From: Pseudomonadota bacterium
GTDB taxonomy: Bacteria > Pseudomonadota > Gammaproteobacteria > Steroidobacterales > Steroidobacteraceae
Assembly (NCBI GenBank): GCA_018241425.1
Contig: JAFEDU010000001.1
Location: 372,001-436,000, forward strand
DNA: 64,000 bases
Reading direction: 5' to 3'
Shown here piece by piece: positions 1-8,789 of this stretch. A program made the position numbers and the translations under genes. The notes beneath the pieces are model-generated. The model made no database searches and had not been told where the DNA came from. It was given only the letters and a program-made list of their open reading frames with translations. Every line of letters starts with the position of its first letter. Within the stretch, counting starts at the first letter, position 1.

Positions 1-1665
1 GATCGCAAGCGCCGCGGCGGCGTTACCTGCGCAGGTCCCGCGCCGGCAATACTCCGTTGCCTCGGCGGACCACACCAGGCGCCCGGTCCCGGCGTTCAGC
101 GCGTACAGGCCGTTGCGCGGGGTCGTGCCCGCCAAGGCCGCGGTGTCCGCTGCCTGGTAATACGTCATCGGGAAGTCCAGCAGCGGCACGAAGACGCGGT
201 CGCCCTCGGTCGCCATCCCGAAGAAGAACCCGCCCGCGCTGGTCGCCGTTCCCCGGCTGAGCCGGGTCGTCCACAGGAGCTGGCCCTCCCGGGCCGGGTC
301 GAGCCCGTACACGGTGCCGGACTTGGCGCCGGCCACCAGGATGTCGCGCCCCTCGGTGCCCTGGATCAGGATCGGCGGCCCGGTGAGATCCAGGTCCGGG
401 CCGAACGGTGCGGGGCAGTTGACGTCGTTGCCGAGCGAGAAGCGGCTGCCGGGCAGCGGTGCATAGCAGGACATGTTCGAGGCATCGCCCGCCAGGACCT
501 GATGGCGCCAACGCACCTCGCCCGAATCCAAGTCGATCGCGAACACCGCGTTGCTGTTGCCATCGGCGGGACCGGAGTAGTTGTTGCCGGTGGAGAAGTA
601 CAGCGCATTGCGGCGCAGGTCGATGGTCGGGCTCGACCATACTCCCGCTCCCGACGGACCGAAACGCGTTGCGCCGCTGCGGGTCTGCCCCTGCGCCGCG
701 GATGCTGCGGGGATGGTGTACGTCTTCCACAGCCGCTCGCCGGTGGCGGCGTCCAGCGCCACGATTGAGCCGCGGAACGTGCAGCACGGATAGCTGGCGG
801 TGGAGGCGGCCACCTCCTCGAACGAGGCCACCGGCACATACAGGACGCTGCGTCCGGAGCGCTCAAGCAGCACGGGCGTGCCGTACACGCGCGCGGCGCT
901 GTGCTCGTCGACCTTGAGGGTCCACAGCACCGTGCCCGTCCGCGCATCCAGCGCGTGCACGACGCCGAAATTGTCGCCGAAGTAGACCCGCGGCACTCCC
1001 CTGCCGCGGGCTGCACCGGTCCTGGATGCCCCGGCGTGCCAGGGGGCAATGACCATCGCGCCGCGGATTTCCCCGCCGCCGTGGTAAACCCAGTGCACGC
1101 AGCCGGTAGCGGCATCCAGCGCGTACGCATCGCCATCCTGGCTGCCCACGAACACCGCCCCGGCGGCGGTGAGTGGCTCGGAGGCCGCGCGCGTAAGCCC
1201 CGGATAGGCGAACGCCCAGGCGAGTTCCAGCTGCGGAACCTGCGCCGCGGTCAGGCCGGCCGCCGCCGCGGCCACGAACCGCCGGTTGCCGCGGTCGATG
1301 CCCCAGCCGAGCGCAGACGGCGGCTTGCGCCAGTCGAACCACGCACTGCCTGCCGAGCAGCGCTTCAGCGGAATGGAAGGCTCAGCGCCCAGGGGCCGTG
1401 CCGCCAGGAACTCCGCGATGTCCCTTCGCTGCCGCTCATCCAGGCCCTGTGCCTGCGCCTGCATCGGCCCGTGGGAGAGTGCCGCGTAGATCCTCTCCGG
1501 CGTAAGCAGCTCCAGCAGGCTGCGGTTCGGTGCACGCGCCGCGCCCCCTTCATGGCAGCCTGCGCAGCGCTCGGCGAAGAGGGTCGCGCCCTGTCCGGGC
1601 TCCGCGCGCGCGACCGGGACAAGGATCGCCAGCGCTATGATGAAGACCGTCGCGCGGCGACTCAT
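1..1665 (-). CDS. Quinohemoprotein (cytochrome c + PQQ-type beta-propeller) dehydrogenase, 3' end cut by window
   Basis: The frame is open from ATG at 1665 to the window edge, so 555 residues are visible and the C-terminus is missing. Residues 1-21 form a signal peptide ending in ARA. A class I cytochrome c domain follows with a CAGCH haem motif (Cys34, Cys37, His38). From about residue 110 there are repeated beta-propeller blades with the PQQ-family pattern AxDAxTGxxxW (for example ALDAATGCVHW, AIDLDSGEVRW). An N-terminal haem domain joined to a propeller is the layout of polyvinyl-alcohol-dehydrogenase-like quinohemoproteins, periplasmic enzymes that oxidise alcohols and pass electrons to the respiratory chain. 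The start overlaps the stop of the upstream LLM gene (ATGA), so it is the last visible gene of the minus-strand block. The substrate cannot be told from sequence. Confidence 0.8.
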   Translation of the reverse strand, partial: MSRRATVFIIALAILVPVARAEPGQGATLFAERCAGCHEGGAARAPNRSLLELLTPERIYAALSHGPMQAQAQGLDERQRRDIAEFLAARPLGAEPSIPLKRCSAGSAWFDWRKPPSALGWGIDRGNRRFVAAAAAGLTAAQVPQLELAWAFAYPGLTRAASEPLTAAGAVFVGSQDGDAYALDAATGCVHWVYHGGGEIRGAMVIAPWHAGASRTGAARGRGVPRVYFGDNFGVVHALDARTGTVLWTLKVDEHSAARVYGTPVLLERSGRSVLYVPVASFEEVAASTASYPCCTFRGSIVALDAATGERLWKTYTIPAASAAQGQTRSGATRFGPSGAGVWSSPTIDLRRNALYFSTGNNYSGPADGNSNAVFAIDLDSGEVRWRHQVLAGDASNMSCYAPLPGSRFSLGNDVNCPAPFGPDLDLTGPPILIQGTEGRDILVAGAKSGTVYGLDPAREGQLLWTTRLSRGTATSAGGFFFGMATEGDRVFVPLLDFPMTYYQAADTAALAGTTPRNGLYALNAGTGRLVWSAEATEYCRRGTCAGNAAAALAI

Positions 1666-2579
1666 GCGTAGCTCCGCTGCAGGGCGTTCAGCTGGTCGAG
1701 CAGCCGCGGGATGTCCGCCTCGGTGGTGCAGTAGTCGTAGAGGTTCGGCTCAATGATGGTGACTCCTGCCTCCACCAGCGCCGGCACGCAGGCAAACGTT
1801 GCCGCAAGGTCGATCCCGCCGCCGGCGGCCAGGATCGGCAGCGGGAATGCCTTGACCTCGAACTGCTCCAAGTTCCGTCCCAGGCGCGCCCGCGCCTCCT
1901 GGATGCGGGCCAGCCCCTCGGAGATCAGCAGCGGGTCTGCGACATACCCCCACGACCAGCCGTCTGCGAGCCGTGCGATCCGCTCGACGTGACGACCCGT
2001 GGCGGGCAGACCGAGGTAGATCGGAATTGCGCTGCCCTGCACCGGCAGCGGCATGGCGTACAGCTCATCGAAGTGGACATGTCCCTGGTGGAAGCTGGCC
2101 GGAGCCCCACCCCACAGCGCGCGGCATGCGGCGATCTGCTCCTCAAGTCGCCCGAAGCGACCCTTGAGCGAGATGCCCGAGGCGGCGAACTCCGCTTCGT
2201 GCCAGCCACCAGCCATGCCGAGCGACACGCGACCCTCCGAGATCACATCCAGGGTTGCGATCTGCTTGGCGATGAACAGAGCCGGCCGCAGCGGCGCCAC
2301 GAGCACGTTGACCGACAGCCGGGCGCGCCGGGTGACCGCGGCCAGGGCCGCAAGGGCGGTCACCGGCTCGTACCAGGCCATCTCGCGCGGGAAGGGGAAC
2401 GGCTCGCCGAAGTGCAGGGGCTGCTCGAATGCGCTGGCGCCGATGGCCAGGTGATCCGGGAAGGTCAGCATGTCGATCCCACGCTCGTCGGCTTCGCGCG
2501 CCAGCGCGAGCACACGCTCGAAGCGCGGCCCGAGCCGCGCGTCGGATCCCATGAGGTTGAGGCCGACCTTGAGCCGCAT
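1662..2579 (-). CDS. LLM-class (luciferase-like) flavin-dependent oxidoreductase
   Basis: A 305-residue protein with the TIM-barrel pattern of bacterial luciferase-like monooxygenases and F420- or FMN-dependent oxidoreductases. It has an N-terminal strand KVGLNL, then DHLAIG near residue 42, the segment LATLDxxSxGRVxLGxGxGW seen here as QIATLDVISEGRVSLGMAG, and a C-terminal TIIEPNLYD strand. Such enzymes oxidise or hydroxylate small molecules with reduced flavin or F420; which cofactor is used cannot be told. It overlaps the quinohemoprotein gene by 4 bp and sits 5 bp after an SDR gene, so all are probably one operon. Full length for the family. Confidence 0.85.
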   Translation of the reverse strand: MRLKVGLNLMGSDARLGPRFERVLALAREADERGIDMLTFPDHLAIGASAFEQPLHFGEPFPFPREMAWYEPVTALAALAAVTRRARLSVNVLVAPLRPALFIAKQIATLDVISEGRVSLGMAGGWHEAEFAASGISLKGRFGRLEEQIAACRALWGGAPASFHQGHVHFDELYAMPLPVQGSAIPIYLGLPATGRHVERIARLADGWSWGYVADPLLISEGLARIQEARARLGRNLEQFEVKAFPLPILAAGGGIDLAATFACVPALVEAGVTIIEPNLYDYCTTEADIPRLLDQLNALQRSYA

Positions 2580-2584
2580 CGGGT

Positions 2585-3358
2585 TCAGAGCCCGTAGCCA
2601 CCGGTGACCGCGATGCGCTGCCCGGTCACGTACAGCGCCTGGTCGGAGGCTAGAAATACGCAGGCGTAGCCGATCTCCTCGGGCTTGCCCCAGCGCTTGA
2701 GCGCGAGGGACTTCTGTACCTCCTCGACCCAGTGCGCATCGAATTTCCCCTGGCGGGTAAGCTCGAGAAACATGCCCGCCTCGATGACTCCCAGCAGCAC
2801 CGAGTTAGCGCGGATGCCATAACGGCCCTCTTCCCGCGCGATGCCGGTGATCAGCGCCTCGATGGCAGCCTTGGGGGCGACCGACATCACGTCCCGCTCG
2901 GGCCAGCGCAGGTGCCCCCCGGAGCCCAAGTGCACGTACGAGCCGCCCCCGGCGGCCTTCAGCCGCGGCAGCGTGGCGCGCACGACGTTGTAGAAGCCAT
3001 TGAGGTCCTGCTCGATGACCGTTTGCCACTGCTCGCGCGTCATTTCCGAGATCAGCACCTGTTGCGCCAGCGTCCCGGCGGCCACCACCACCGTGTGCAG
3101 GCGCCCGTGGGCGCCGGCGGCCGCGGCCACCGCGGACTCGACCTGCGCGGGATCGCCCAGCGTCAGCTGGTGGACGGACGCCTTGCGCCCGAGAGCGCGC
3201 ACCTGGGCGGCGACCGCCTCCGCCGCCGCCTTCCTGTTGTGGTAGGTGATCGCCACGTCGGTGCCGGCCCGGGCAAACTCCAGGCACACCGACTGCCCCA
3301 CGCCCCCGCTGCCCCCGACGACCAGGACTGCCCCATCCGGAAATGACCTCACGCTCAT
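2585..3358 (-). CDS. SDR-family protein lacking the catalytic tyrosine
   Basis: A 257-residue Rossmann-fold protein. The start chosen at 3358 (MSVRSFPDG) follows a good ribosome binding site AAGGAG 8 bases upstream; a longer frame to 3541 runs into the neighbouring gene and is rejected. The cofactor motif is GGSGGVGQS near residue 15 and the C-terminal motif is YVTGQRIAVTGGYGL. In the active-site region the usual YxxxK reads SVAPK after LGSGGHLRW, so serine replaces the catalytic tyrosine while the lysine stays. This suggests either altered chemistry or a structural role. It lies between the LLM gene and another SDR gene on the same strand. Confidence 0.82.
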   Translation of the reverse strand: MSVRSFPDGAVLVVGGSGGVGQSVCLEFARAGTDVAITYHNRKAAAEAVAAQVRALGRKASVHQLTLGDPAQVESAVAAAAGAHGRLHTVVVAAGTLAQQVLISEMTREQWQTVIEQDLNGFYNVVRATLPRLKAAGGGSYVHLGSGGHLRWPERDVMSVAPKAAIEALITGIAREEGRYGIRANSVLLGVIEAGMFLELTRQGKFDAHWVEEVQKSLALKRWGKPEEIGYACVFLASDQALYVTGQRIAVTGGYGL

Positions 3359-3392
3359 CGAAAGCTCCTTAAGGATGAAGCGCCCGCAGGCG

Positions 3393-4148
3393 CTAGAAAT
3401 AAGCCTGCCCGCCATCCACAGCGATGCTCTGGCCGGTGACGTAGCCGGCCTCGCTGGTACACAGCAGCACGGCAAAGCGGCCGATGTCCTCCTCGCAGCG
3501 CCCGACCCGGCCGAGCGGAATCGATTTGAGGAACGCCTCACGATCCCCGGCGATGGCCGTCCCCATCCAGGACATCAGTGCGGGCGAGTCTGCGCAGGGC
3601 AGCAGGCAATTGATCCGGATGCCATCGCGCGCCCATTCGCAGGCTGCCGCGCGGCTGAGCGAACGGATGGCCTCCTTCACGCACGCGTAGGTGCCGTAGT
3701 AGGCATAGTCCCAGCGCATCGCCGCGGTGCTCCCGAGGTTGATGATGCAGCCGCCGCCCTTGAGGAACGGATAGCACAGCTTCATCAGGCGGAAGCTCGC
3801 CATCGGCCCGGACTGCCAGCCGGCATCGAAGGCATCGTCCGTCACCGACATGAGAGGGCCGAGGGCCACCTCCTGCGCGTTGTTGACCAGAATGTTCAGG
3901 CCCCCGAAGGTTCCGGTCACCGCGGCGACCGCCCGAGCGAGCGCCGCGGCGTCCTTGACGTCACACGGCACCGCCAGTGCGCGCCCGCCACGCCCCCGGA
4001 TGACGGCGCAGGTCTCTTCCAGCTTCTGTGCGGTGCGCCCGAGCACCGCTACCGCCGCGCCCTCGGCGCCCATGGCGAGGGCGATGCCACGACCCACGCC
4101 CTGCCCCGCGCCGGTGACCAGCGCGACTTTTCCATCCAGCTTGCCCAC
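3393..4148 (-). CDS. Short-chain dehydrogenase/reductase (classical SDR)
   Basis: A 251-residue classical SDR. It shows TGAGQGVGRG (nucleotide binding, residues 12-21), NNAQ at about 88-91, a serine in LGSTAA, the catalytic YACVK and the C-terminal GYVTGQSIAVDGG. These enzymes oxidise or reduce alcohol/ketone pairs with NAD(P)H. It lies 34 bp upstream of the tyrosine-less SDR and the two share a C-terminal pattern, so they could form a mixed complex; that is inference. Substrate unknown. Confidence 0.88.
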   Translation of the reverse strand: MGKLDGKVALVTGAGQGVGRGIALAMGAEGAAVAVLGRTAQKLEETCAVIRGRGGRALAVPCDVKDAAALARAVAAVTGTFGGLNILVNNAQEVALGPLMSVTDDAFDAGWQSGPMASFRLMKLCYPFLKGGGCIINLGSTAAMRWDYAYYGTYACVKEAIRSLSRAAACEWARDGIRINCLLPCADSPALMSWMGTAIAGDREAFLKSIPLGRVGRCEEDIGRFAVLLCTSEAGYVTGQSIAVDGGQAYF

Positions 4149-4220
4149 CTGCCGCCTCCCGGACGCTGCCGCAAGCCCCGCGGGCGACGGCGCGCCTAAA
4201 TCGACTCGTCGAGGTCTGCC

Positions 4221-5339
4221 CTATGCCTGCGGCTGCGGGGCGTCCCAGCCCAGTGGCCGGTACTCGCCGATGAGCAGCTGCTCTGTGTGCCCGAAGCCGA
4301 TCACCCGGCCCTCTTCGTCCGTAAACTCCATCACCGAGGCGAGGAACTGGCGGTCAGGACGGGACAGGTCGACGCCGTCGGTGGGCCAGGACTCCCGCTC
4401 GACCACCAGGTCCGCGCCATGATCCAGGCCGTGATGCCAGCGGTCGTGGTTGTAGCCCAGGCCCGCATACCACAGGGTCCCCAGCGCCCGGCCCCTCACC
4501 GTCTGCTCCGAGCCGTCCGGCCAGCGGATGCGGTAACGGCCGGCCGTGATGCGGCGCGTACCCGGGGCGAACTGCAGCTGGAAGTCCCAACCGGCCACCG
4601 GACGCAGCGCCTGCTCGCCGACCGGGACCAGCGCAGGCGAGCCATACAGGGGAGCGAAGTAGCCGGCCCGCTCGTGCGAGGAACCGTCCGCGCGGTCCAG
4701 GGTGCGGATCACCGAGTACTCGGTGCCCAGGTGCATGACCACGTTCATCCAGAAGATCTGGCCACCCTTCTGTGGCGTGACCTGCTGCTCGCCGATGACG
4801 CGCACGCCCCATGACTTGTCGCGCAGCCCGTGCGTGCTGGCCGGATCTACCGCCACCCTGCGGCCGTCGCACTCGATCCAACCCTCCCAGCTGCCGTACT
4901 GCATGAACCGCGTCTGGTCGATGTAAGTGAGCCCCTCGCGCGCAACCTGCAGGCGTCCCTCATCGATTGCGCCGGTCTCGGCGCGAAAGGTTAGGTCGTA
5001 GGAAAGCCCCTGGCTGTTCGGGCCCGCATGGCAGCGCAGCACACGCATCGGCTCGACCACCTCCACCGCGAGCGGGCCGACGCGGGCCTCCCCCGGGTCG
5101 GCTCCCAGGCGCTGGCTCGCATGCAGGCTGTCCTGCGTCCCGGCGCAGGCCACCGTGAAATGGGCGTCCTGCACGTAGCGGTTGGGGTAGCGCCCGAAGG
5201 CCGCGCCGAAGATCAGCGTGCCGTCGGTAGAGTAGCCACTGAAGAAGTAGCGGTCGTAGAAATTCCGGTCCGTCGTGCCCGGCACCCGCAGGTACCCTGG
5301 CGCCTGGTGCACGCAGTAGTCATCGAGGCGGCTGATCAC
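4221..5339 (-). CDS. Uncharacterised beta-rich protein (DUF7064/DUF7065-like)
   Basis: A 372-residue protein with no signal peptide. It is rich in aromatic residues and beta-strand-like segments, with the motif HGLRDKSWGVR at about residue 171 and YFFSGYSTDGTLIFGAAFGR near the N-terminus. The DxSWG motif also occurs in the protein at 6134-7159 (MRDRSWGAER), so the two are distant relatives. I recall such proteins being annotated as DUF7064/DUF7065 and found beside SDR and kinase genes in catabolic clusters; this is from memory and the biochemical role is unknown. An AttH/CrtC-like lipocalin hydratase fold is a possibility. Confidence 0.6.
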   Translation of the reverse strand: MISRLDDYCVHQAPGYLRVPGTTDRNFYDRYFFSGYSTDGTLIFGAAFGRYPNRYVQDAHFTVACAGTQDSLHASQRLGADPGEARVGPLAVEVVEPMRVLRCHAGPNSQGLSYDLTFRAETGAIDEGRLQVAREGLTYIDQTRFMQYGSWEGWIECDGRRVAVDPASTHGLRDKSWGVRVIGEQQVTPQKGGQIFWMNVVMHLGTEYSVIRTLDRADGSSHERAGYFAPLYGSPALVPVGEQALRPVAGWDFQLQFAPGTRRITAGRYRIRWPDGSEQTVRGRALGTLWYAGLGYNHDRWHHGLDHGADLVVERESWPTDGVDLSRPDRQFLASVMEFTDEEGRVIGFGHTEQLLIGEYRPLGWDAPQPQA

Positions 5340-5348
5340 GGCTATTGC

Positions 5349-6137
5349 TCAGCCGACGACGGCCGCGGTGATGGTCGAGGTGTTCTCGATGTAGAACTCA
5401 GCGCCGCTCGTGAACCGGGACTCGTCCGAGGCGAGGTACACCACGGCGAAGGCGATATCATCGGGCTGCCCGTAGCGCATCTTGGGGGCATCCGCCGAGA
5501 CCGGGCTGTTGGCCGGCAGGCGCATGCCGGCAATCTTGGCGGCGAACTCGCGCTCCAGTCCGGTGTTCATGGGCGTGTCGATCCCGCCCGGATGGATGGA
5601 GTTGCAGCGGATGTTCAGGCGGTTCTGCGCGCAGTACACGGCCACCACCTTGGTGTAGGCGGCGATCGCACCCTTGGTGGCGCAGTAGCCGGCGAAGAAG
5701 TACAGCCCGGAGCTGGAGGCGATCGAGGACATGTTGATGATGGAGCCCCCGCCGCTGTCGATCATCGCCGGGATGGCGTACTTGCAGCCGAGCATCGTGC
5801 CATCGACGTTCACTTCGAACATGTGGCGGGTCTCGGCGCGCTCCGAGGTGAGCGGATCACCGACATGGATTACCCCGGCATTGTTCACCAGGACGTCGAG
5901 CCGCCCGTGGCGGGTGACGGTGGCGTGCACGAGTTCCTGCCAGGCGGCCTCGTCACGCACGTCGTGACGCACGAACTCGATTCCGGGTGCTTCCGCTGCC
6001 ACCGCCTGGCCGCCCGCCTCGTCGATGTCGGCGACGATGACGCGCGCCCCTTCGCTGGCCAGCTTCAGCGCATCTGCACGACCGATTCCCCGCGCACCGC
6101 CGGTGACGATGGCGACTTTGCCTGCGACGCGATTCAT
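5349..6137 (-). CDS. Short-chain dehydrogenase/reductase (classical SDR)
   Basis: A 262-residue SDR starting at MNRVAGKVAIVTGG (ATG at 6137). A 100-residue upstream extension of the frame overlaps the next gene and is rejected. Motifs are TGGARGIGRA, DVRDEAAW, NNAG (about 87-90), INMSSIAS and the catalytic YCATK. The C-terminus is slightly atypical (SGAEFYIENTSTITAAVVG instead of the usual DGG). The start codon overlaps the stop of the gene at 6134-7159 by 4 bp (ATGA), indicating translational coupling. Expected to be an NAD(P)-dependent alcohol or ketone dehydrogenase. Confidence 0.88.
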   Translation of the reverse strand: MNRVAGKVAIVTGGARGIGRADALKLASEGARVIVADIDEAGGQAVAAEAPGIEFVRHDVRDEAAWQELVHATVTRHGRLDVLVNNAGVIHVGDPLTSERAETRHMFEVNVDGTMLGCKYAIPAMIDSGGGSIINMSSIASSSGLYFFAGYCATKGAIAAYTKVVAVYCAQNRLNIRCNSIHPGGIDTPMNTGLEREFAAKIAGMRLPANSPVSADAPKMRYGQPDDIAFAVVYLASDESRFTSGAEFYIENTSTITAAVVG

Positions 6138-7159
6138 CGGGGCGCTCTCCGGGTAAATTCGTGCACGAAGCGGTTGTAGTGGATGTCCTGGCAGTCGCCC
6201 CAGGCGACGCGCCCCTCGAGTTCCCAGCGCGTGAGCGAGTAGTAGACGACGATGTTCTGCCAGGTGGCCCAGGGCACGCGGGCGGTCACCGTGCCGCGCA
6301 GGGGCAGCCGGCGTCCGCGCTCGTCCTCGATCTCGATCTCGAAGCCGGTCGGGCTCACGCCATCTGCGTCGCGCAGCGTGCGCTTGCGGACCGCGCGGAT
6401 CGACGTGGTCTGCGTGCCCTCGTGGAGGTAGCCCCACATGAGGTTCTCGCCCGCCTTGGGGTTAGCGAAGCGGCCCTGCCAGTCCGGGCCCAGCGCCGGG
6501 TCGTCGAAAGCGACCAGGTGGAACGACCAGGAGGCATCGACGATACCGGTCATCCAGGTGATGGGCGGAAGGTCGCGCGGGGTCTCATGGCGCTCGGCAC
6601 CCCAGGAGCGGTCGCGCATGAAGTGCCCGTCGATCGCGATCTGCTCGCCATAGAGGTTGAGGCTACCGCGTACATGCAGCGGCTGGACGAGGTGGTGCCC
6701 GTTGGGGCGGCCGAGCGGCGGCAGTACCCCGGTGAACGTGACCTCGAAGCTCACGTCCCGATCCGGATCCTGCATGCGCATGCGTGCGCGCTTGAGCGGC
6801 TCGAGCACCTCGATCTCGAGGCCCAGGGGCTCGATCCGGTAGTGCGCGATGTCCGCCGGCATCGGCAGGAAGTGGTGGTGGTGGACGTAGTCGGAGGCCA
6901 GCGAGGTCGGCTGCATGCCGCGCCAGATCAGCACTCCGGCGCTCATAGTGTTGAGGACCGGGTGGAACCAAATGTAGATCTCGGCCATGAGCCCGCGCTC
7001 CGGCACGCAGAACCCCCAGTACGAGGTCTCGGTCCAGGCGTAACCGGCCCCGGGCGGAGGCGGGTGCAGGAACTCGTCCTGGGGCTGGGGTCGGGTGAGG
7101 CGGCTGCCCGCAACCTCCGTAGTCCAGCCCGGGTTCGTCTCGATCTGCCGGTCGGTCAT
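6134..7159 (-). CDS. Uncharacterised beta-rich protein (DUF7064-like), paralogue of the 4221-5339 gene
   Basis: A 341-residue protein starting at MTDRQIETNPGW. It has the segments YWGFCVPERGLMAEIY near residue 49 and FMRDRSWGAERHE near 190, the latter shared with the protein at 4221-5339. There is no signal peptide and no recognised catalytic motif. Both ends overlap neighbours by 4 bp (ATGA at 7159/7156 and 6137/6134), so it is translationally coupled to a kinase-like gene before it and an SDR after it. Two divergent copies in one operon suggest either a heteromer or successive steps on related substrates; that is inference. Confidence 0.6.
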   Translation of the reverse strand: MTDRQIETNPGWTTEVAGSRLTRPQPQDEFLHPPPPGAGYAWTETSYWGFCVPERGLMAEIYIWFHPVLNTMSAGVLIWRGMQPTSLASDYVHHHHFLPMPADIAHYRIEPLGLEIEVLEPLKRARMRMQDPDRDVSFEVTFTGVLPPLGRPNGHHLVQPLHVRGSLNLYGEQIAIDGHFMRDRSWGAERHETPRDLPPITWMTGIVDASWSFHLVAFDDPALGPDWQGRFANPKAGENLMWGYLHEGTQTTSIRAVRKRTLRDADGVSPTGFEIEIEDERGRRLPLRGTVTARVPWATWQNIVVYYSLTRWELEGRVAWGDCQDIHYNRFVHEFTRRAPR

Positions 7160-8661
7160 AGCGTTACCGCCTCGAGCCTGGCGGCCACGTCGCGCAGGAA
7201 CAGCCGGTAGAGCGACACGCCCTGGTAGGCCGCCTTGGAAGCCGGGTAGTAGCCGTTGAGAAAGCCGTGCCACGCGGTCGTGGTCGTGGTGCCGTTGCGC
7301 ACCGAGCGCCAGACCTCGTAGAAGGCGGCGCGCGCCGGGTCGTAGACCTCCCCGCCCGCCTCCTGGTAGGCCTGCATGATCTCGGACCACGCGACATGGG
7401 GCTCTGCCACCAGCCGGAAGTAGCTCAGGTCCTCCATCGGATCGCCCAGGTGCCAGAACTCCCAGTCGAGCAGTGCAGTGAGGTGGCCCTCGTGGATGAG
7501 CGTGTTGCGGAAGGTGACGTCGCCGTGGACCAGGCTCACCCGCGGCAGACCGGCAGGCGCATTGCGCTCCAGCCAGTCGAACGCGGTCATCAGCACCAAT
7601 GAGGGGTGTGACCGGCGACGCTGCCATTTGTCGCGCCACGAGCGTACGTAGGCCTGCACGGTCTCCACCGGCGAGCGGTTCGTCACCAGCCCGGGCAGCC
7701 CGAGCTGCTGCGGGTCGAGCCCATGCAGCTTGGCCATCAGCCGCGCGACCTCGAAGCACACGGCGCGCTTCACCTCGGCCGGCGCATTCCACTCGCCGAA
7801 CACCGCATTCCCGGGATACTGGGGGAATAGCAGGAAGGGCCGGCCCACGAAGCTGGCGTCCGGCTCGCACCACAGCGGCCGGGGCACCAGGAGCCCCGCA
7901 TCGGCGAGGCGCTCGAGCAGCTCGAACTCCTCGACCACCGTGTTCTCGCCGGGCCCGAAGGGCAGGTCGCGGCGCAGTATGAGGTCGCGGTGGCCGTTGA
8001 TGCCGCGCGACAGCCGCACCCGCCAGGTGTCCTTGGAATACCCGCCGGGAATGCGCTCCACGCGCTCGACGCTGCCGGCATCCGGCTGTCCCAGCCGCGC
8101 CTTGACGAAGCCCTCGAGCCGCTCGCGCGTGAGCTCGGTCTCCACCGCCTGCAGCGGGTCGCGGCGGTCGGCCATGTCCGCATTCACCAGCTGCTGGAGC
8201 GTCAGCTGCTCGGCCTGCTCAACTTGCACGGCCTCGCGCGCCAGGCTCCCGAGGGCATCCTCGCGCCCGGCCTTACGGGACGAGCGCGCGGCAAAGACGC
8301 GCGCGAGCGCATCGGCCGCCCGGCCCTTCAGCTGCGTGTACTCGGGATCGGTGGTCAGCTCGGAACCGACCAGTCCCGGCCCGGCCGCCGGGCCGGCCCC
8401 CTCTCCCGCCTCGGCCGCCAGCGCCTCCGCGCGTTGCACCAGCTGCCGCAGCCTCTGCTTAAGCGCAGGCAGGGTGTCCTCGAGGGCATCCATGCCCACC
8501 AGCAGGAAGCTCAGCATCTCGCTGGCGAGCTGCGCGGCGGTACGCGCCTCCGCCGAGGTCAGGGTGGGCGCAATAACCAGGTCCAGGTCGGCACGGATGG
8601 CATGCAGCAGCTTGGCCTGCATCCTTCTTACGTGATCGCCGCTGCCGGATTGATGATCCAT
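7156..8661 (-). CDS. APH-fold phosphotransferase family protein
   Basis: A 501-residue protein. Residues 1 to about 180 form a helical N-terminal extension. The rest is an aminoglycoside-phosphotransferase-type kinase: nucleotide loop GGYSKDTWRV (about 208), HGDVTFRNTL (catalytic Asp and Asn) and LLDWEFWHLGDPMEDL (metal-binding Asp). Although the fold is that of antibiotic kinases, homologues in catabolic clusters and in ACAD10/11 are thought to phosphorylate hydroxyacyl intermediates, so a metabolic role is more likely than resistance here. It is the first gene of the minus-strand block and overlaps the next gene by 4 bp. Confidence 0.82.
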   Translation of the reverse strand: MDHQSGSGDHVRRMQAKLLHAIRADLDLVIAPTLTSAEARTAAQLASEMLSFLLVGMDALEDTLPALKQRLRQLVQRAEALAAEAGEGAGPAAGPGLVGSELTTDPEYTQLKGRAADALARVFAARSSRKAGREDALGSLAREAVQVEQAEQLTLQQLVNADMADRRDPLQAVETELTRERLEGFVKARLGQPDAGSVERVERIPGGYSKDTWRVRLSRGINGHRDLILRRDLPFGPGENTVVEEFELLERLADAGLLVPRPLWCEPDASFVGRPFLLFPQYPGNAVFGEWNAPAEVKRAVCFEVARLMAKLHGLDPQQLGLPGLVTNRSPVETVQAYVRSWRDKWQRRRSHPSLVLMTAFDWLERNAPAGLPRVSLVHGDVTFRNTLIHEGHLTALLDWEFWHLGDPMEDLSYFRLVAEPHVAWSEIMQAYQEAGGEVYDPARAAFYEVWRSVRNGTTTTTAWHGFLNGYYPASKAAYQGVSLYRLFLRDVAARLEAVTL

Positions 8662-8789
8662 GTAGGCCGGTGTTTTCGCACAAACGAGTGTTTTCTTATC
8701 TTGTCACATGTTCTACTCTTTGCAAAACCCAATGCCGGGCCCCAAGCGGCTCACGGGCCGATCTCTTCACAGCAGCACCTGGAGATCCC
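8662..8789. promoter_or_regulatory. Divergent promoter region of the catabolic cluster
   Basis: These 128 bases separate the two divergent blocks and are AT-richer than the surrounding genes. On the minus strand TTGCAA (8720-8725) and AAGATA (8697-8702) are 17 bases apart, a weak sigma70-like pair. On the plus strand GGAG at 8781-8784 is the ribosome binding site of the gene at 8790. No regulator gene lies nearby, so control must act from elsewhere. Confidence 0.4.

Noticed and set aside
2585..3541. 61-residue N-terminal extension of the SDR protein
   Set aside because: It overlaps the neighbouring SDR gene, is Arg/Ser/Ala-rich shadow sequence, and a good ribosome binding site supports the start at 3358.
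6138..7873. Long N-terminal extensions of the proteins starting at 6137 and 7159
   Set aside because: They run through the coding sequence of the upstream genes in another frame; 4-bp ATGA overlaps support the shorter starts.
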